Source of the DNA: JACMRP01 sp047302465
GTDB taxonomy: Bacteria > Bdellovibrionota > Bdellovibrionia > Bdellovibrionales > Bdellovibrionaceae
Assembly (NCBI RefSeq): GCF_047302465.1
Contig: NZ_CP178621.1
Coordinates: 1 to 64,000, forward strand
Reading direction: 5' to 3'
DNA length: 64,000 nucleotides
Positions within the stretch are counted from its first letter, which is position 1; each line of letters begins with the position of its first letter. Position numbers and translations under genes: made by a program. This document shows, in pieces, positions 50,155-58,470 of this stretch. The notes beneath the pieces are model-generated. The model searched no databases. It was not told the DNA's origin and was given only the letters and a program-made list of their open reading frames with translations.

Positions 50155-51624
50155 ATGGATTTATCACAAGCCTCGATCGTTGAAATCACCGAAGCAGTAA
50201 AAACAAAAAAAGTAAGTGCCAAAGAAGTGACGACTCACTTCATGAAGCGGGCGGAAACGCTGAATCCAAAACTAAATGCGTATACAAGCTTCAATCCAAA
50301 CGCTGCAAAAGACGCTGAAGCCATCGATGCCCGTATTTCCAAGGGCGAGGATGTTGGGGTTTTGGCAGGCGTGCCTTTCGGTATTAAAGAAATGTTTTGC
50401 ACAAAGGGCCTTGTTACGAACGCTGGTTCTAAAATGTTACAAAACTTTGTTTCTCCTTACGATGCGACCGTGATTGAACGCCTCAAAAAAGCGGGCATTG
50501 TCATCACCGGCAAGTTGAATCAGGACGAGTTCGCGATGGGCTCTTCTAATGAAACGTCTTTCTATGGAAATGTTAAAAATCCCTGGAATTTAGAATGTGT
50601 GCCTGGGGGGTCTTCCGGAGGATCTGCGGCGGCGCAGGCTGCTCGCATGTGTGCCGGAACTTTGGGAACTGATACCGGCGGATCCATCCGCCAACCGGCA
50701 AGCTTTTGCGGAATCGTTGGCGTGAAACCAACTTACGGACGCGTGAGCCGTTATGGAATCGTTGCGTACGCATCTTCTTTGGATCAAGCGGGTCCTATGG
50801 TGAGCACAGTGAAAGATGCAGCACTAACAATGGAAGTGATCAGCGGTCACGACGAGCGCGATGCAACTACCAGCCAAAGAAAAGTTCCACAATGGAGCAA
50901 AGATCTTTCCGCAAATGTGAAAGGTTTAAAAATTGGTTTGATCAAAGAATACATGCAAGGCGGCCTCCACGCGGATGTGCAAAAAACTGTGGATCAAGCG
51001 GTGAGCACTTTGAAATCCATGGGGGCCGAAATCGTTGAAGTCTCTGTGCCGATGTCAGAGTTCGCAGTTCCTGTTTATTATTTGGTTGCAGCTAGTGAGG
51101 CGTCCAGTAACTTAGCTCGTTACGATGGAGTTAAGTATGGTTACCGGGCAGAATTTAAAAATCTATCTTCGGTAGATCTTGCAGATTTCTATGGCAAAAC
51201 TCGCGGAGAAGGCTTCGGTAAGGAAGTTAAACGCAGAATCATGCTAGGAACCTATTGTTTATCGAGTGGTTACTATGATGCCTACTACAACAAAGCCGGC
51301 CAAGTCCGTCGCATGATCATGAATCAATACAAAGAAGCCTTTACAAAATGTGATGTGATCTTAAGCCCCGTCACGACTTCGCCCGCGTTCAAAATTGGCG
51401 AGCGAGTTGCGGATCCTCTTACGATGTACCTCAACGACATCTTCACGACCTCGACAAACCTGGCAGGATTACCGGGCATGAGTGTTCCATTTGGAATGTC
51501 AGAGGATGGTTTGCCAGTTGGTGTGCAATTAACGGGTGCGCACTTTGATGAACAGCGAATGCTGAACGTCGCGTATGCACTTGAGGGTGCATCGATGGTG
51601 AAGGGAAAAACTCCAAATGTATAG
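50155..51624 (+). CDS. gatA: Asp/Glu-tRNA amidotransferase subunit A
   Basis: GatA is the glutaminase of the complex, from the amidase-signature family. The catalytic triad is visible: Lys in GVPFGIKEMF, cis-Ser in GGSSGGSAAAQAA and the nucleophilic Ser in TDTGGSIRQPASFCG. The 489-residue length is standard. PTYGRVSRYGIVAYASSLDQAGP follows, as in the family. A GAGGTAAC site precedes the ATG. Confidence 0.97.
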   Translation: MDLSQASIVEITEAVKTKKVSAKEVTTHFMKRAETLNPKLNAYTSFNPNAAKDAEAIDARISKGEDVGVLAGVPFGIKEMFCTKGLVTNAGSKMLQNFVSPYDATVIERLKKAGIVITGKLNQDEFAMGSSNETSFYGNVKNPWNLECVPGGSSGGSAAAQAARMCAGTLGTDTGGSIRQPASFCGIVGVKPTYGRVSRYGIVAYASSLDQAGPMVSTVKDAALTMEVISGHDERDATTSQRKVPQWSKDLSANVKGLKIGLIKEYMQGGLHADVQKTVDQAVSTLKSMGAEIVEVSVPMSEFAVPVYYLVAASEASSNLARYDGVKYGYRAEFKNLSSVDLADFYGKTRGEGFGKEVKRRIMLGTYCLSSGYYDAYYNKAGQVRRMIMNQYKEAFTKCDVILSPVTTSPAFKIGERVADPLTMYLNDIFTTSTNLAGLPGMSVPFGMSEDGLPVGVQLTGAHFDEQRMLNVAYALEGASMVKGKTPNV

Positions 51625-53050
51625 AGGTTATGAAGCCGTCATCGGTATTGAAATTCACGTTCAGCTAAACACCAATAGCAAAATATTCTGCGCGGACTCC
51701 ACTCAGTTCAATGCGGCTGACAATGAAAACACGTCCCCGGTCAGCGTGGGTATGCCAGGCACTTTACCTGTCATCAATAAACGCGCGGTCGAGTTCGCAG
51801 TTAAAACGGGCTTAGCACTAGGCTGTAACATTCGCAGAAAATCTGTTTTTGCTCGAAAAAACTATTTCTATCCGGATTTGCCAAAGGGCTATCAAATTTC
51901 TCAGTACGATCAGCCGATTTGTGAAAATGGCACCATCACCTTTAAGGTGGGTGAAAACAGTAAAACCGTAAGTATTACGCGTGCCCATTTGGAAGAGGAT
52001 GCTGGAAAGTCCACTCATCAGGGTGACTTCACAATGATTAACTACAATCGCTCTGGAATACCGCTGCTTGAAGTCGTCACGGGACCCGACATGAGCACTC
52101 CGCAAGAGGCTGCCGAGTACGGAAGAACCATTCGTCAAATCGTTCGTTATCTTGGCGTGTGTGATGGAAACTTGGAAGAGGGCTCCATGCGCTGCGATTG
52201 CAACGTCAGCGTTCGCAAAGTTGGAGATCCTAAACTTGGAACCCGTACAGAATTAAAAAATATCAACTCGTTCCGTTTTGTCGAAAAAGCGATCGAGTAT
52301 GAAATTGAGCGCCAAATTGATCTGGTCGAAAGAGGCGAAAAAGTAATTCAGGAAACCCGCCTTTGGGACCCAGACAAAAATAAAACTTTCACAATGAGAA
52401 GCAAAGAAGACGCTCAAGACTATCGCTATTTCCCGGACCCGGATTTGCTGCCTGTCGTTGTTAGCGAAGACTTGATTTCAAAATTGAAATCTGAACTGCC
52501 TGAACTGCCGTTGGCAAGAAAAGCACGATTTGTATCGGCACACGGTTTGCCTGAATACGATGCGGAAGTTTTGACGAATGAAATTGACCTAGCAAATTAC
52601 TATGAAGAGACCGCGAAAGTTTGTGGCAACTACAAAGGTGCTTCAAACTGGATTATGACGGAGCTTCTTCGTGAGCTGAATGACAACCGCTTGGAAATTA
52701 CGGCGTCTCCGATTAAACCTGCACAATTGGGGCAATTGATCGCCTTGATTGATAAAGGCACAATCTCAGGAAAAATTGCAAAGACAGTGTTTTCAGAGAT
52801 GTGGAAGACCGGCAAAGACCCAGAAGCTGTCGTGAAAGAAAAAGGCCTTGTGCAAGTTTCTGACCCAGCAGCGATTGAAAAACTTGTAGATGAGGTTTTA
52901 GCAGCGAATGCTCAGCAGGTCGAAGATCATAAGTCCGGGAAGAAGAAAAATCTTTTTGGCTTCTTCGTGGGTGCGGTTATGAAAGCCTCTAAAGGCCAAG
53001 CGAATCCCGATCTTGTTAACCAAATTCTGCAAAAGAAACTGAACGGATAA
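51617..53050 (+). CDS. gatB: Asp/Glu-tRNA amidotransferase subunit B
   Basis: GatB is the kinase/transamidase subunit that activates the misacylated tRNA. The 477-residue protein shows EAVIGIEIHVQLNTNSKIFC (about 6-25), GMPGTLPVINKRAVE, RKNYFYPDLPKGYQISQYD and RSGIPLLEVVTGPD, all family signatures, and a C-terminal YqeY-like helical tail ending VNQILQKKLNG. The start lies inside gatA by 8 bases. A phosphatase gene starts 3 bases after the stop. Confidence 0.97.
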   Translation: MYRGYEAVIGIEIHVQLNTNSKIFCADSTQFNAADNENTSPVSVGMPGTLPVINKRAVEFAVKTGLALGCNIRRKSVFARKNYFYPDLPKGYQISQYDQPICENGTITFKVGENSKTVSITRAHLEEDAGKSTHQGDFTMINYNRSGIPLLEVVTGPDMSTPQEAAEYGRTIRQIVRYLGVCDGNLEEGSMRCDCNVSVRKVGDPKLGTRTELKNINSFRFVEKAIEYEIERQIDLVERGEKVIQETRLWDPDKNKTFTMRSKEDAQDYRYFPDPDLLPVVVSEDLISKLKSELPELPLARKARFVSAHGLPEYDAEVLTNEIDLANYYEETAKVCGNYKGASNWIMTELLRELNDNRLEITASPIKPAQLGQLIALIDKGTISGKIAKTVFSEMWKTGKDPEAVVKEKGLVQVSDPAAIEKLVDEVLAANAQQVEDHKSGKKKNLFGFFVGAVMKASKGQANPDLVNQILQKKLNG

Positions 53051-53053
53051 AAT

Positions 53054-53965
53054 ATGAAAGTCGCAGCTCTTGACCTTGGATCGAATTCTTTTCTCTGTCT
53101 CATTGTCGAAGGCGACAAATCTGGGATCAAGAAGGTGCTTTCAGATCAAGTCAAAGTTGTCCGCTTGGGCCAAGGAGTCGATAAAACCGGCTCTTTCCAT
53201 CCGGATGCTTTAAAACGTGCGAAAGAGTGTCTGACAGAATTTAAAAAAGAGATTGATCGGCACAACGTAGATCGTATTTTGGCTATGGCAACTTCTGCGG
53301 CGAGAGACGCCAAGAATGGTTCCGAGCTATTTAAGATTGGCGAAGACATTGGGATTCCAATTGAAATTATTCCGGGCTCAGATGAAGCACGAATCACCTT
53401 TGCAGGATCCACCGAAGGAAACCTCAAGGGTGACGAAAATGTCATCGTGATAGACGTTGGTGGCGGCTCGACGGAATTTATCGTCGGCAATAGATCCAAA
53501 CTGCATTTTGCAAAAAGCCTGGATGTAGGCTGTGTAAGAATGACGGAAAAGTTTATTACTGCACAGCCGCTATCAGAAAGTGAAAAACAGGCTGTGGAAA
53601 ACTCAGTGGACATAGCCTTAGACAGTATTCTTTCTGAAGTTCAAAAGTATCCAGCGACGGATGTCTTGGCCGTTGCAGGAACACCATCGGCAATTGCCGC
53701 GGCTGAAATCGGTAAATTCGATGCGGAAAAGGTTCACGGTTTTATCTTGGACCAAGGCAAACTACAAAAGTGGTGCGATATTCTTGCAAGCACTTCGGTC
53801 CAGGAAAAAATTGAAAAGTACAAAATAGAATCCGGTCGTGCTGATGTTCTATTTGTAGGTGCTACGATCCTTCATCGCTTTCTACTAAAAATGAACAAAC
53901 CTGCTATGAAGGTCTCTATTAAAGGAGTGCGCTATGGTGTCGCATTGGAAGTTCTTCGTCGTTAG
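53054..53965 (+). CDS. Ppx/GppA-family exopolyphosphatase
   Basis: A 303-residue ASKHA-fold phosphatase of the Ppx/GppA family, which hydrolyses polyphosphate or pppGpp. It starts AALDLGSNSFLCLIVE (phosphate-1 motif), with ATSAARDAKNG (about 77-87), VIDVGGGSTEFIVG (about 136-149) and VAGTPSAIAA (about 212-221). It lacks the C-terminal HD domain of long Ppx proteins. A role in polyphosphate or alarmone turnover is inferred and cannot be separated by sequence. Its end overlaps the next gene by 32 bases. Confidence 0.9.
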   Translation: MKVAALDLGSNSFLCLIVEGDKSGIKKVLSDQVKVVRLGQGVDKTGSFHPDALKRAKECLTEFKKEIDRHNVDRILAMATSAARDAKNGSELFKIGEDIGIPIEIIPGSDEARITFAGSTEGNLKGDENVIVIDVGGGSTEFIVGNRSKLHFAKSLDVGCVRMTEKFITAQPLSESEKQAVENSVDIALDSILSEVQKYPATDVLAVAGTPSAIAAAEIGKFDAEKVHGFILDQGKLQKWCDILASTSVQEKIEKYKIESGRADVLFVGATILHRFLLKMNKPAMKVSIKGVRYGVALEVLRR

Positions 53966-54395
53966 TTTGTGTTTTCTATTTGCGGGCTCCATTGCCAGCG
54001 CAAAAGATGTTACTTTTGAAAAAGAGAAAATTACCCTCAACGGTAAAACCCTTACCGTAGAAATCGCCGAATCACCCGCGCAACACGAGCACGGTTTGAT
54101 GTTCAGAAAAAATATGGCCAAAGATGAGGGCATGCTTTTTATTTTTAAGACGGAAGACTACCGATATTTTTGGATGAAGAACACCTACATAGACCTAAGT
54201 ATTGGCTACTTTGATAAAGATAAAACGCTTGTCGACATCCAGGAGATGCGTGCGACAAGCGCGCTCGAGACTAGACCTCCGTCATACCCAAGTGCAAAGC
54301 CTGCAATGTACGCACTAGAGATGAATAAAGAGTGGTTCAAAAAAAATAACGTAAAAATCGGCCACAAATTTAGTTTTTCAAGCCGCCGACAATAG
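53934..54395 (+). CDS. Secreted DUF192-family protein
   Basis: A 153-residue exported protein with signal peptide to about residue 22 (GSIASA). The mature chain is a DUF192 domain with its hallmarks EIAESPAQHEHGLMFRKNMAKDEGMLFIF, FWMKNTYIDLSIGYFDKDKTLVDIQEM and SAKPAMYALEMNKEWF. The family has no firm function. AAAGGAG lies six bases before the ATG at 53934, inside the upstream phosphatase gene, so the overlapping start is real. Confidence 0.9.
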   Translation: MVSHWKFFVVSLCFLFAGSIASAKDVTFEKEKITLNGKTLTVEIAESPAQHEHGLMFRKNMAKDEGMLFIFKTEDYRYFWMKNTYIDLSIGYFDKDKTLVDIQEMRATSALETRPPSYPSAKPAMYALEMNKEWFKKNNVKIGHKFSFSSRRQ

Positions 54396-54438
54396 TCTAG
54401 ATGCCTTCGGCCTTTAACTAGGTCTGTCCATAAATTAT

Positions 54439-54467
54439 TTGCAAGGCATCAATCTTATGCTTAAATC
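54439..54467 (+). promoter_or_regulatory. Possible promoter of the LysM lipoprotein gene
   Basis: TTGCAA (54439-54444) and TAAATC (54462-54467) with a 17-base spacer. A start around 54474 would place the TGAAACA palindrome (54482-54498) just inside the transcript. Tentative, from pattern only. Confidence 0.35.
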
Positions 54468-54481
54468 GTAATAGGTTATAT

Positions 54482-54498
54482 TGAAACAGAATGTTTCA
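54482..54498. promoter_or_regulatory. Perfect 7-3-7 palindrome before the LysM gene
   Basis: TGAAACA (54482-54488), GAA, TGTTTCA (54492-54498). It ends 24 bases before the start codon at 54523 and 11 bases before the AAGGA site. It could be an operator or an RNA hairpin near the ribosome site. Confidence 0.5.
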
Positions 54499-54522
54499 GC
54501 GAACTAATCAAGGATGAATAAT

Positions 54523-55815
54523 ATGTTGAAAAAACTTGTTGTACTTCTCGCGTGCTTTGGAGCGATTCAACTATCAAGTTGTACGTCAAAAGACTCTAAA
54601 GAAGATGGCGGCGACGAAATCGCCATTGATGCAGCAGCCGAATCTGCTGAAGTCGAGAAAGTAGAAGGCGAACAAAGTCTTGATATCGCGGCAGAAGATT
54701 CTTCTGCGTCTCTCTCTGGCGATGCTCTTCCTGAAGATGCTCTTGGCGAAGCTCCACCAACGGATGCTCCACCAGTTGCTGATGCGCCAATGATGGATGC
54801 TCCACCTACTGATGTTGCGGCAAGCGAACCTCCACCTGTTGAAGAAACTCTTCCACCAGATGCTTTAGGTGATGCTGGGTCGACTGTTGAAACGGCTCCG
54901 CCTGTTGTTGAAAACACAGAGCCAGTTCAAGAGACTTCATCCGCAACTACAGAAGTTGCTGAAGCTCCCAAAGAATCAAAACCAATGCCATCTTATCGTA
55001 AAGTTGAAACAGCTCCATGGAAAGAAGGCGGCAAAGTTCTTAACACAGTTTACGTAGCACGTGATGGTGATAGCTGGGCAAGTGTTAGCCAAATGATCTA
55101 TGGATCAGAAAAAGTTTCTGATCTTAAGAAAATGAATCCTGCTATTAAAGGTCGTAAGATGAAAGTCGGCGATAAGGTGTATTACAACTCACCTCACCGT
55201 CCTGACGATGAAACTAAGGTTTTAACTTATTACGAAGATAGCGGAATTGCGCCGGAAGTTTACATCGCGAAAGCTGGCGATACTGCCAAGAGCGTAGCTA
55301 AAGAACTTTTCGGTTCTGAGCAAGGTTGGAAAGAGCTTTACGCAACCAACGATTTTGAATCTAAAGGAAAGTTGGATGAAGGTACGCAGATTAAGTACTG
55401 GAGAACTGCAGCAGCTGTAACAAAACCAGCTGAAGTTGCAGCGGCTCAGCCTGCGGAAATGGCGCCTCCTGCTCCACCAGCAGATATGCCGCCACCTCCA
55501 ACTGCTGATATGCCACCACCACCTCCACCAGCAGACATGGCTCCGCCTCCACCTCCACCAGATATGGCATCAAACGAGATGGCTCCGCCACCTCCACCGC
55601 CTCCACCTGTCGAAGCAGTAGCTCCACCTCCGCCACCACCAATGGACATGGCGAAGAAAAACATGGGTGATGCTGGTGCTCCGATGGAAGAAGATCAGAT
55701 GACGACTTTGGCTGCGGGCGCTGTTGTCGCAGTAGGTTTGGCACTTTTCATGATTATGAGAAGACGTCGTAAGAAAGAACTTGAGCAAGCAATCCAAGAT
55801 ACTCAAGTTGGTTAG
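54523..55815 (+). CDS. LysM-type lipoprotein with Pro-rich linkers and C-terminal membrane anchor
   Basis: I choose ATG 54523, eight bases after AAGGA, over ATG 54514 which touches it. The 430-residue protein has a lipobox LSSC (Cys20), an acidic Ala/Pro-rich region (about 35-150), two LysM-like modules (about 172-222, VYVARDGDSWASVSQMIYG, and about 240-292, VYIAKAGDTAKSVAKELFGS), a long Pro/Met/Ala/Asp region (about 300-385, PPPPPADM repeats) and a membrane helix (about 396-414) followed by RRRRKKELEQ. The topology suggests a protein fixed at both ends, one lipid end and one inner-membrane end, spanning the periplasm. No named family is certain. Confidence 0.82.
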   Translation: MLKKLVVLLACFGAIQLSSCTSKDSKEDGGDEIAIDAAAESAEVEKVEGEQSLDIAAEDSSASLSGDALPEDALGEAPPTDAPPVADAPMMDAPPTDVAASEPPPVEETLPPDALGDAGSTVETAPPVVENTEPVQETSSATTEVAEAPKESKPMPSYRKVETAPWKEGGKVLNTVYVARDGDSWASVSQMIYGSEKVSDLKKMNPAIKGRKMKVGDKVYYNSPHRPDDETKVLTYYEDSGIAPEVYIAKAGDTAKSVAKELFGSEQGWKELYATNDFESKGKLDEGTQIKYWRTAAAVTKPAEVAAAQPAEMAPPAPPADMPPPPTADMPPPPPPADMAPPPPPPDMASNEMAPPPPPPPPVEAVAPPPPPPMDMAKKNMGDAGAPMEEDQMTTLAAGAVVAVGLALFMIMRRRRKKELEQAIQDTQVG

Positions 55816-55838
55816 TTAGATACCGGCAAACAAAAAAG

Positions 55839-55866
55839 AAAAAGGGTCCTCCAGGGACCCTTTTTT
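55839..55866 (+). terminator. Rho-independent terminator after the LysM gene
   Basis: AAAAAGGGTCC and GGACCCTTTTT pair perfectly with a 5-base loop and a T run. It lies between convergent genes. Confidence 0.92.
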
Positions 55867-55893
55867 ATTTCTCTGATTCGGATTCAGAGTTGT

Positions 55894-56265
55894 CTAAGAT
55901 ACTTTTTTAAAGATCTTGTCCAGTACGTCGCGACGACCATCACGGTTGTTTTCTACAAAATAAATAAGGTCATCAACGATTTGAACGTCACGGTTGTTCG
56001 CCGGGGCAAACTTGATTCCGCAACCTAATGAATTGCTCCAGATAACATTGGCAGCAATCTTTCTTTCGCGGCCGCTAACTACGAAGCGCAAATACAGTTT
56101 TTCGTTCGCACGGAAAGTTTCCCCATGAAACTCAATGAACGCACCAGAAATACTAATGTTCTTCAGAGTCCCCTTTGACTCCTCACGAGCATAATTTCTT
56201 TTAAATCCGACCTCTAAATAGAGAGGCGTGCGTGGTGCCGGGAGCTTGTTAGTGTCCACAGTCAT
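55894..56265 (-). CDS. PilZ-domain protein (c-di-GMP receptor candidate)
   Basis: A 123-residue single-domain PilZ protein. The c-di-GMP motif R-x3-R is seen in KRNYAREESKG (about 23-33), followed by N-I-S-x-S-G-A (NISISGAFIEF), the usual (D/N)-x-S-x2-G, then a beta-barrel ending SLGCGIKFAP. A helical C-terminal tail follows. It should bind cyclic di-GMP and act on a partner. No motility or enzyme domain is fused. It converges with the LysM gene and its promoter must lie in the gap before rho. Confidence 0.87.
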   Translation of the reverse strand: MTVDTNKLPAPRTPLYLEVGFKRNYAREESKGTLKNISISGAFIEFHGETFRANEKLYLRFVVSGRERKIAANVIWSNSLGCGIKFAPANNRDVQIVDDLIYFVENNRDGRRDVLDKIFKKVS

Positions 56266-56657
56266 CTCCTTTGGTATTTCCTAGGCTAAGTATGTGTATT
56301 TAATATCGGTTTTTACTTTAAAAAACTGAAGTGGTTGGCGAAAAAGCTGATTCTGAGGTTTGGAGCGTCTCAACTTGAATGTTTCAATATGAAACTATCC
56401 CGTTGAAAAGACTCAGAAAAACACAAACTAATTGAAGGGTTGCGCGTTCCAGAACGAGGCTGTGGACAAAATCAGGCTTCGGATTTTCGATTGACAAAAC
56501 TGGACCCCTTCGCCAAATTGAAGGGGAACTCAAGCAATAGACCCGCACATCACACCTGAGAGCTGGTCTCATTTAGAATCTCAACCAAAAATCCATTCTA
56601 TTTTAAAACTATCTTATCAAAGTACAAAATCTGAATTCGAATACTAAGGAGTAATGT
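56266..56657. other. Intergenic region between pilZ-like gene and rho
   Basis: A 392-base non-coding gap that must hold the promoters of both divergent genes and the rho leader. It contains a palindrome GTTTCA-ATA-TGAAAC (56381-56395) and a hairpin CCCCTTC/GAAGGGG (56505-56526, 8-base loop) just downstream of a TTGACA (56491-56496). No convincing complete promoter or RNA gene was found. The hairpin could belong to the rho 5' leader, since rho leaders are often regulatory. Confidence 0.6.
56381..56395. promoter_or_regulatory. Palindrome GTTTCA-ATA-TGAAAC
   Basis: Perfect 6-3-6 inverted repeat 116 bases upstream of the pilZ-like gene. It uses the same TGAAAC half-site as the palindrome before the LysM gene, in the opposite arrangement. 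Confidence 0.35.
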
Positions 56658-58439
56658 TTGTCAGAACCAAAAGATTCGCAAAATCCTGAGGTGGTAAAAA
56701 AACGCCCCACTCGCGGTAAACCAAAAGCAGAACCAGCAGTTGAAGCTGCAGCTCAAGAAGCAGCACCCGAGACACCGGCAGCCCCAGTAGAAGCACCTCG
56801 TAGCGAGGCCCCAGCCCCAGCCGCAGAACAAACAGCGGCTCCTCCACAAAGAGAAAATACCGAAAGACAATATGACAATCGCGACCGTGATAATCGCGAT
56901 AACCGCGGTGGCGGTGGTGGCGGCGGACATCGTCGTTTTGACAATCGCGATAAGCGTGATAACCGCGATAATCGTGACAATCGTGGTGGTGGCGGTGGCC
57001 AAAGACATCAGCACAGTGGCGGACAACGCCGTGATAATTTCCAAAAGTATGACAATCGTGATCGTGGACCAGGTCGTGGCCAGCAAGGTGATGATTACGG
57101 ACCACAACAAGATGAATCAGCAGCAAATTCTCAAAACCTTGATGCCGAACTTGCAGATATCAATCTGACGGACGAGGAAAAAAGCTGGCTCAACTCTAAA
57201 GATCTAAAATCTAAAAACATCCAACAGCTCACTGAACTTGCATTGAAATTGAAAATCGAAAATGCGGCCGGTATGCGCCGTCAGGACATGATTTTCGAAA
57301 TCTTAAAGCGTGCAGCTCGCCTTGGTCAGGACATTTATGGATCTGGCGTTCTTGAAATCCTTCCAGATGGATACGGTTTCTTGCGTTCTCCAGATTACAA
57401 CTATCTTCCGGGTCCGGATGATATTTACGTAAGTCCATCTCAAATCCGTCGCTTCGGCTTGAGAACTGGTGACACTGTTACAGGAACTGTTCGTCCACCA
57501 AAAGATGGCGAAAGATATTTCGCACTTCTTAAAGTCGACAGCCTGAACTTCGAAACGACTGAAAAAGGTAAAGATAAAATCCTTTTCGACAACTTGACGC
57601 CTCTATATCCAAATGAGCGCTTGAAGCTTGAGCACAATCCAGGCGACTACACGACTCGTGTTGTAGACTTGATGGCTCCGCTTGGAAAAGGTCAACGTGC
57701 ATTGATCGTGGCACCGCCAAGAACTGGTAAAACAGTTTTGATGCAAAATATCGCAAACGCGATCACGGCTAACCACCCTGAAGTGAAACTTATCGTTCTA
57801 TTGATCGATGAGCGCCCGGAAGAGGTGACAGACATGCAAAGAACCGTGAAGGGCGAAGTGATCTCATCTACTTTCGATGAGCCACCAACTCGTCACGTTC
57901 AAGTTGCAGAAATGGTTATCGAGAAAGCAAAACGTCTGGTTGAACACAAACACGACGTTGTGATCCTTCTTGATTCTATCACGCGTCTTGCTCGCGCTTA
58001 CAATACAGTGGTTCCGCCATCTGGTAAGATCTTGTCGGGCGGTGTGGATTCAAATGCTCTTCACAAACCAAAACGTTTCTTCGGTGCTGCCCGCAATATC
58101 GAAGAAGGTGGTTCTTTGACAATCATCGCAACGGCACTTGTGGATACAGGTTCTCGTATGGATGAGGTTATCTTCGAAGAATTTAAAGGTACTGGTAATG
58201 CCGAGATCCACTTGGATCGTAAGCTTATGGAAAAACGTATCTTCCCGTGCATGGACATCAACAAATCCGGCACTCGTAAGGAAGACTTGCTGATCGACAA
58301 AGGTGATTTGAACCGTTTGTGGATCCTCCGCAAGGTTTTGGCTCCGATGAACGTGATCGATGCGATGGAATTCCTCCTCGATAAAGTTCAGGGAACGAAA
58401 ACAAATACAGACTTCCTGAAGGCAATGTCAGGTAACTAA
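56658..58439 (+). CDS. rho: Transcription termination factor Rho with N-terminal disordered insertion
   Basis: Rho is the RNA-dependent ATPase that ends transcription. The start is TTG at 56658, set by AAGGAG six bases upstream. Residues 1-160 are a long disordered region rich in Lys/Ala/Pro and then in Asn, Arg, Asp and Gly (repeated DNRD and RGGGGG). Then follow the Rho N-terminal helical domain (about 185-220), the cold-shock RNA-binding domain (YGFLRSPDYNYLPGPDDIYVSPSQIRRF), Walker A in APPRTGKTVLMQ and the RNA-clasp core VPPSGKILSGGVDSNALHKPKRFFGAARNIEEGGSLT. An 11-codon out-of-frame ATG reading frame (56654-56689) overlaps the start. Confidence 0.97.
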   Translation: MSEPKDSQNPEVVKKRPTRGKPKAEPAVEAAAQEAAPETPAAPVEAPRSEAPAPAAEQTAAPPQRENTERQYDNRDRDNRDNRGGGGGGGHRRFDNRDKRDNRDNRDNRGGGGGQRHQHSGGQRRDNFQKYDNRDRGPGRGQQGDDYGPQQDESAANSQNLDAELADINLTDEEKSWLNSKDLKSKNIQQLTELALKLKIENAAGMRRQDMIFEILKRAARLGQDIYGSGVLEILPDGYGFLRSPDYNYLPGPDDIYVSPSQIRRFGLRTGDTVTGTVRPPKDGERYFALLKVDSLNFETTEKGKDKILFDNLTPLYPNERLKLEHNPGDYTTRVVDLMAPLGKGQRALIVAPPRTGKTVLMQNIANAITANHPEVKLIVLLIDERPEEVTDMQRTVKGEVISSTFDEPPTRHVQVAEMVIEKAKRLVEHKHDVVILLDSITRLARAYNTVVPPSGKILSGGVDSNALHKPKRFFGAARNIEEGGSLTIIATALVDTGSRMDEVIFEEFKGTGNAEIHLDRKLMEKRIFPCMDINKSGTRKEDLLIDKGDLNRLWILRKVLAPMNVIDAMEFLLDKVQGTKTNTDFLKAMSGN

Positions 58440-58440
58440 G

Positions 58441-58470
58441 AAAAAAGCCGCCCACAAGGCGGCTTTTTTT
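58441..58470 (+). terminator. Rho-independent terminator after rho
   Basis: AAAAAAGCCGCC and GGCGGCTTTTTT pair with a 5-base CACAA-like loop and a T run (58464-58470). It closes the monocistronic rho transcript. Confidence 0.92.

Noticed and set aside
55446..55664. Minus-strand Gly-rich frame opposite the LysM gene
   Set aside because: It simply reads the complement of the Pro-rich PPPPP repeat and has no independent support.
56644..57126. Minus-strand His/Asp-rich frame opposite the start of rho
   Set aside because: Its composition is the mirror of the rho low-complexity repeats (GAC/AAT/CGT codons), so it is not an independent gene.
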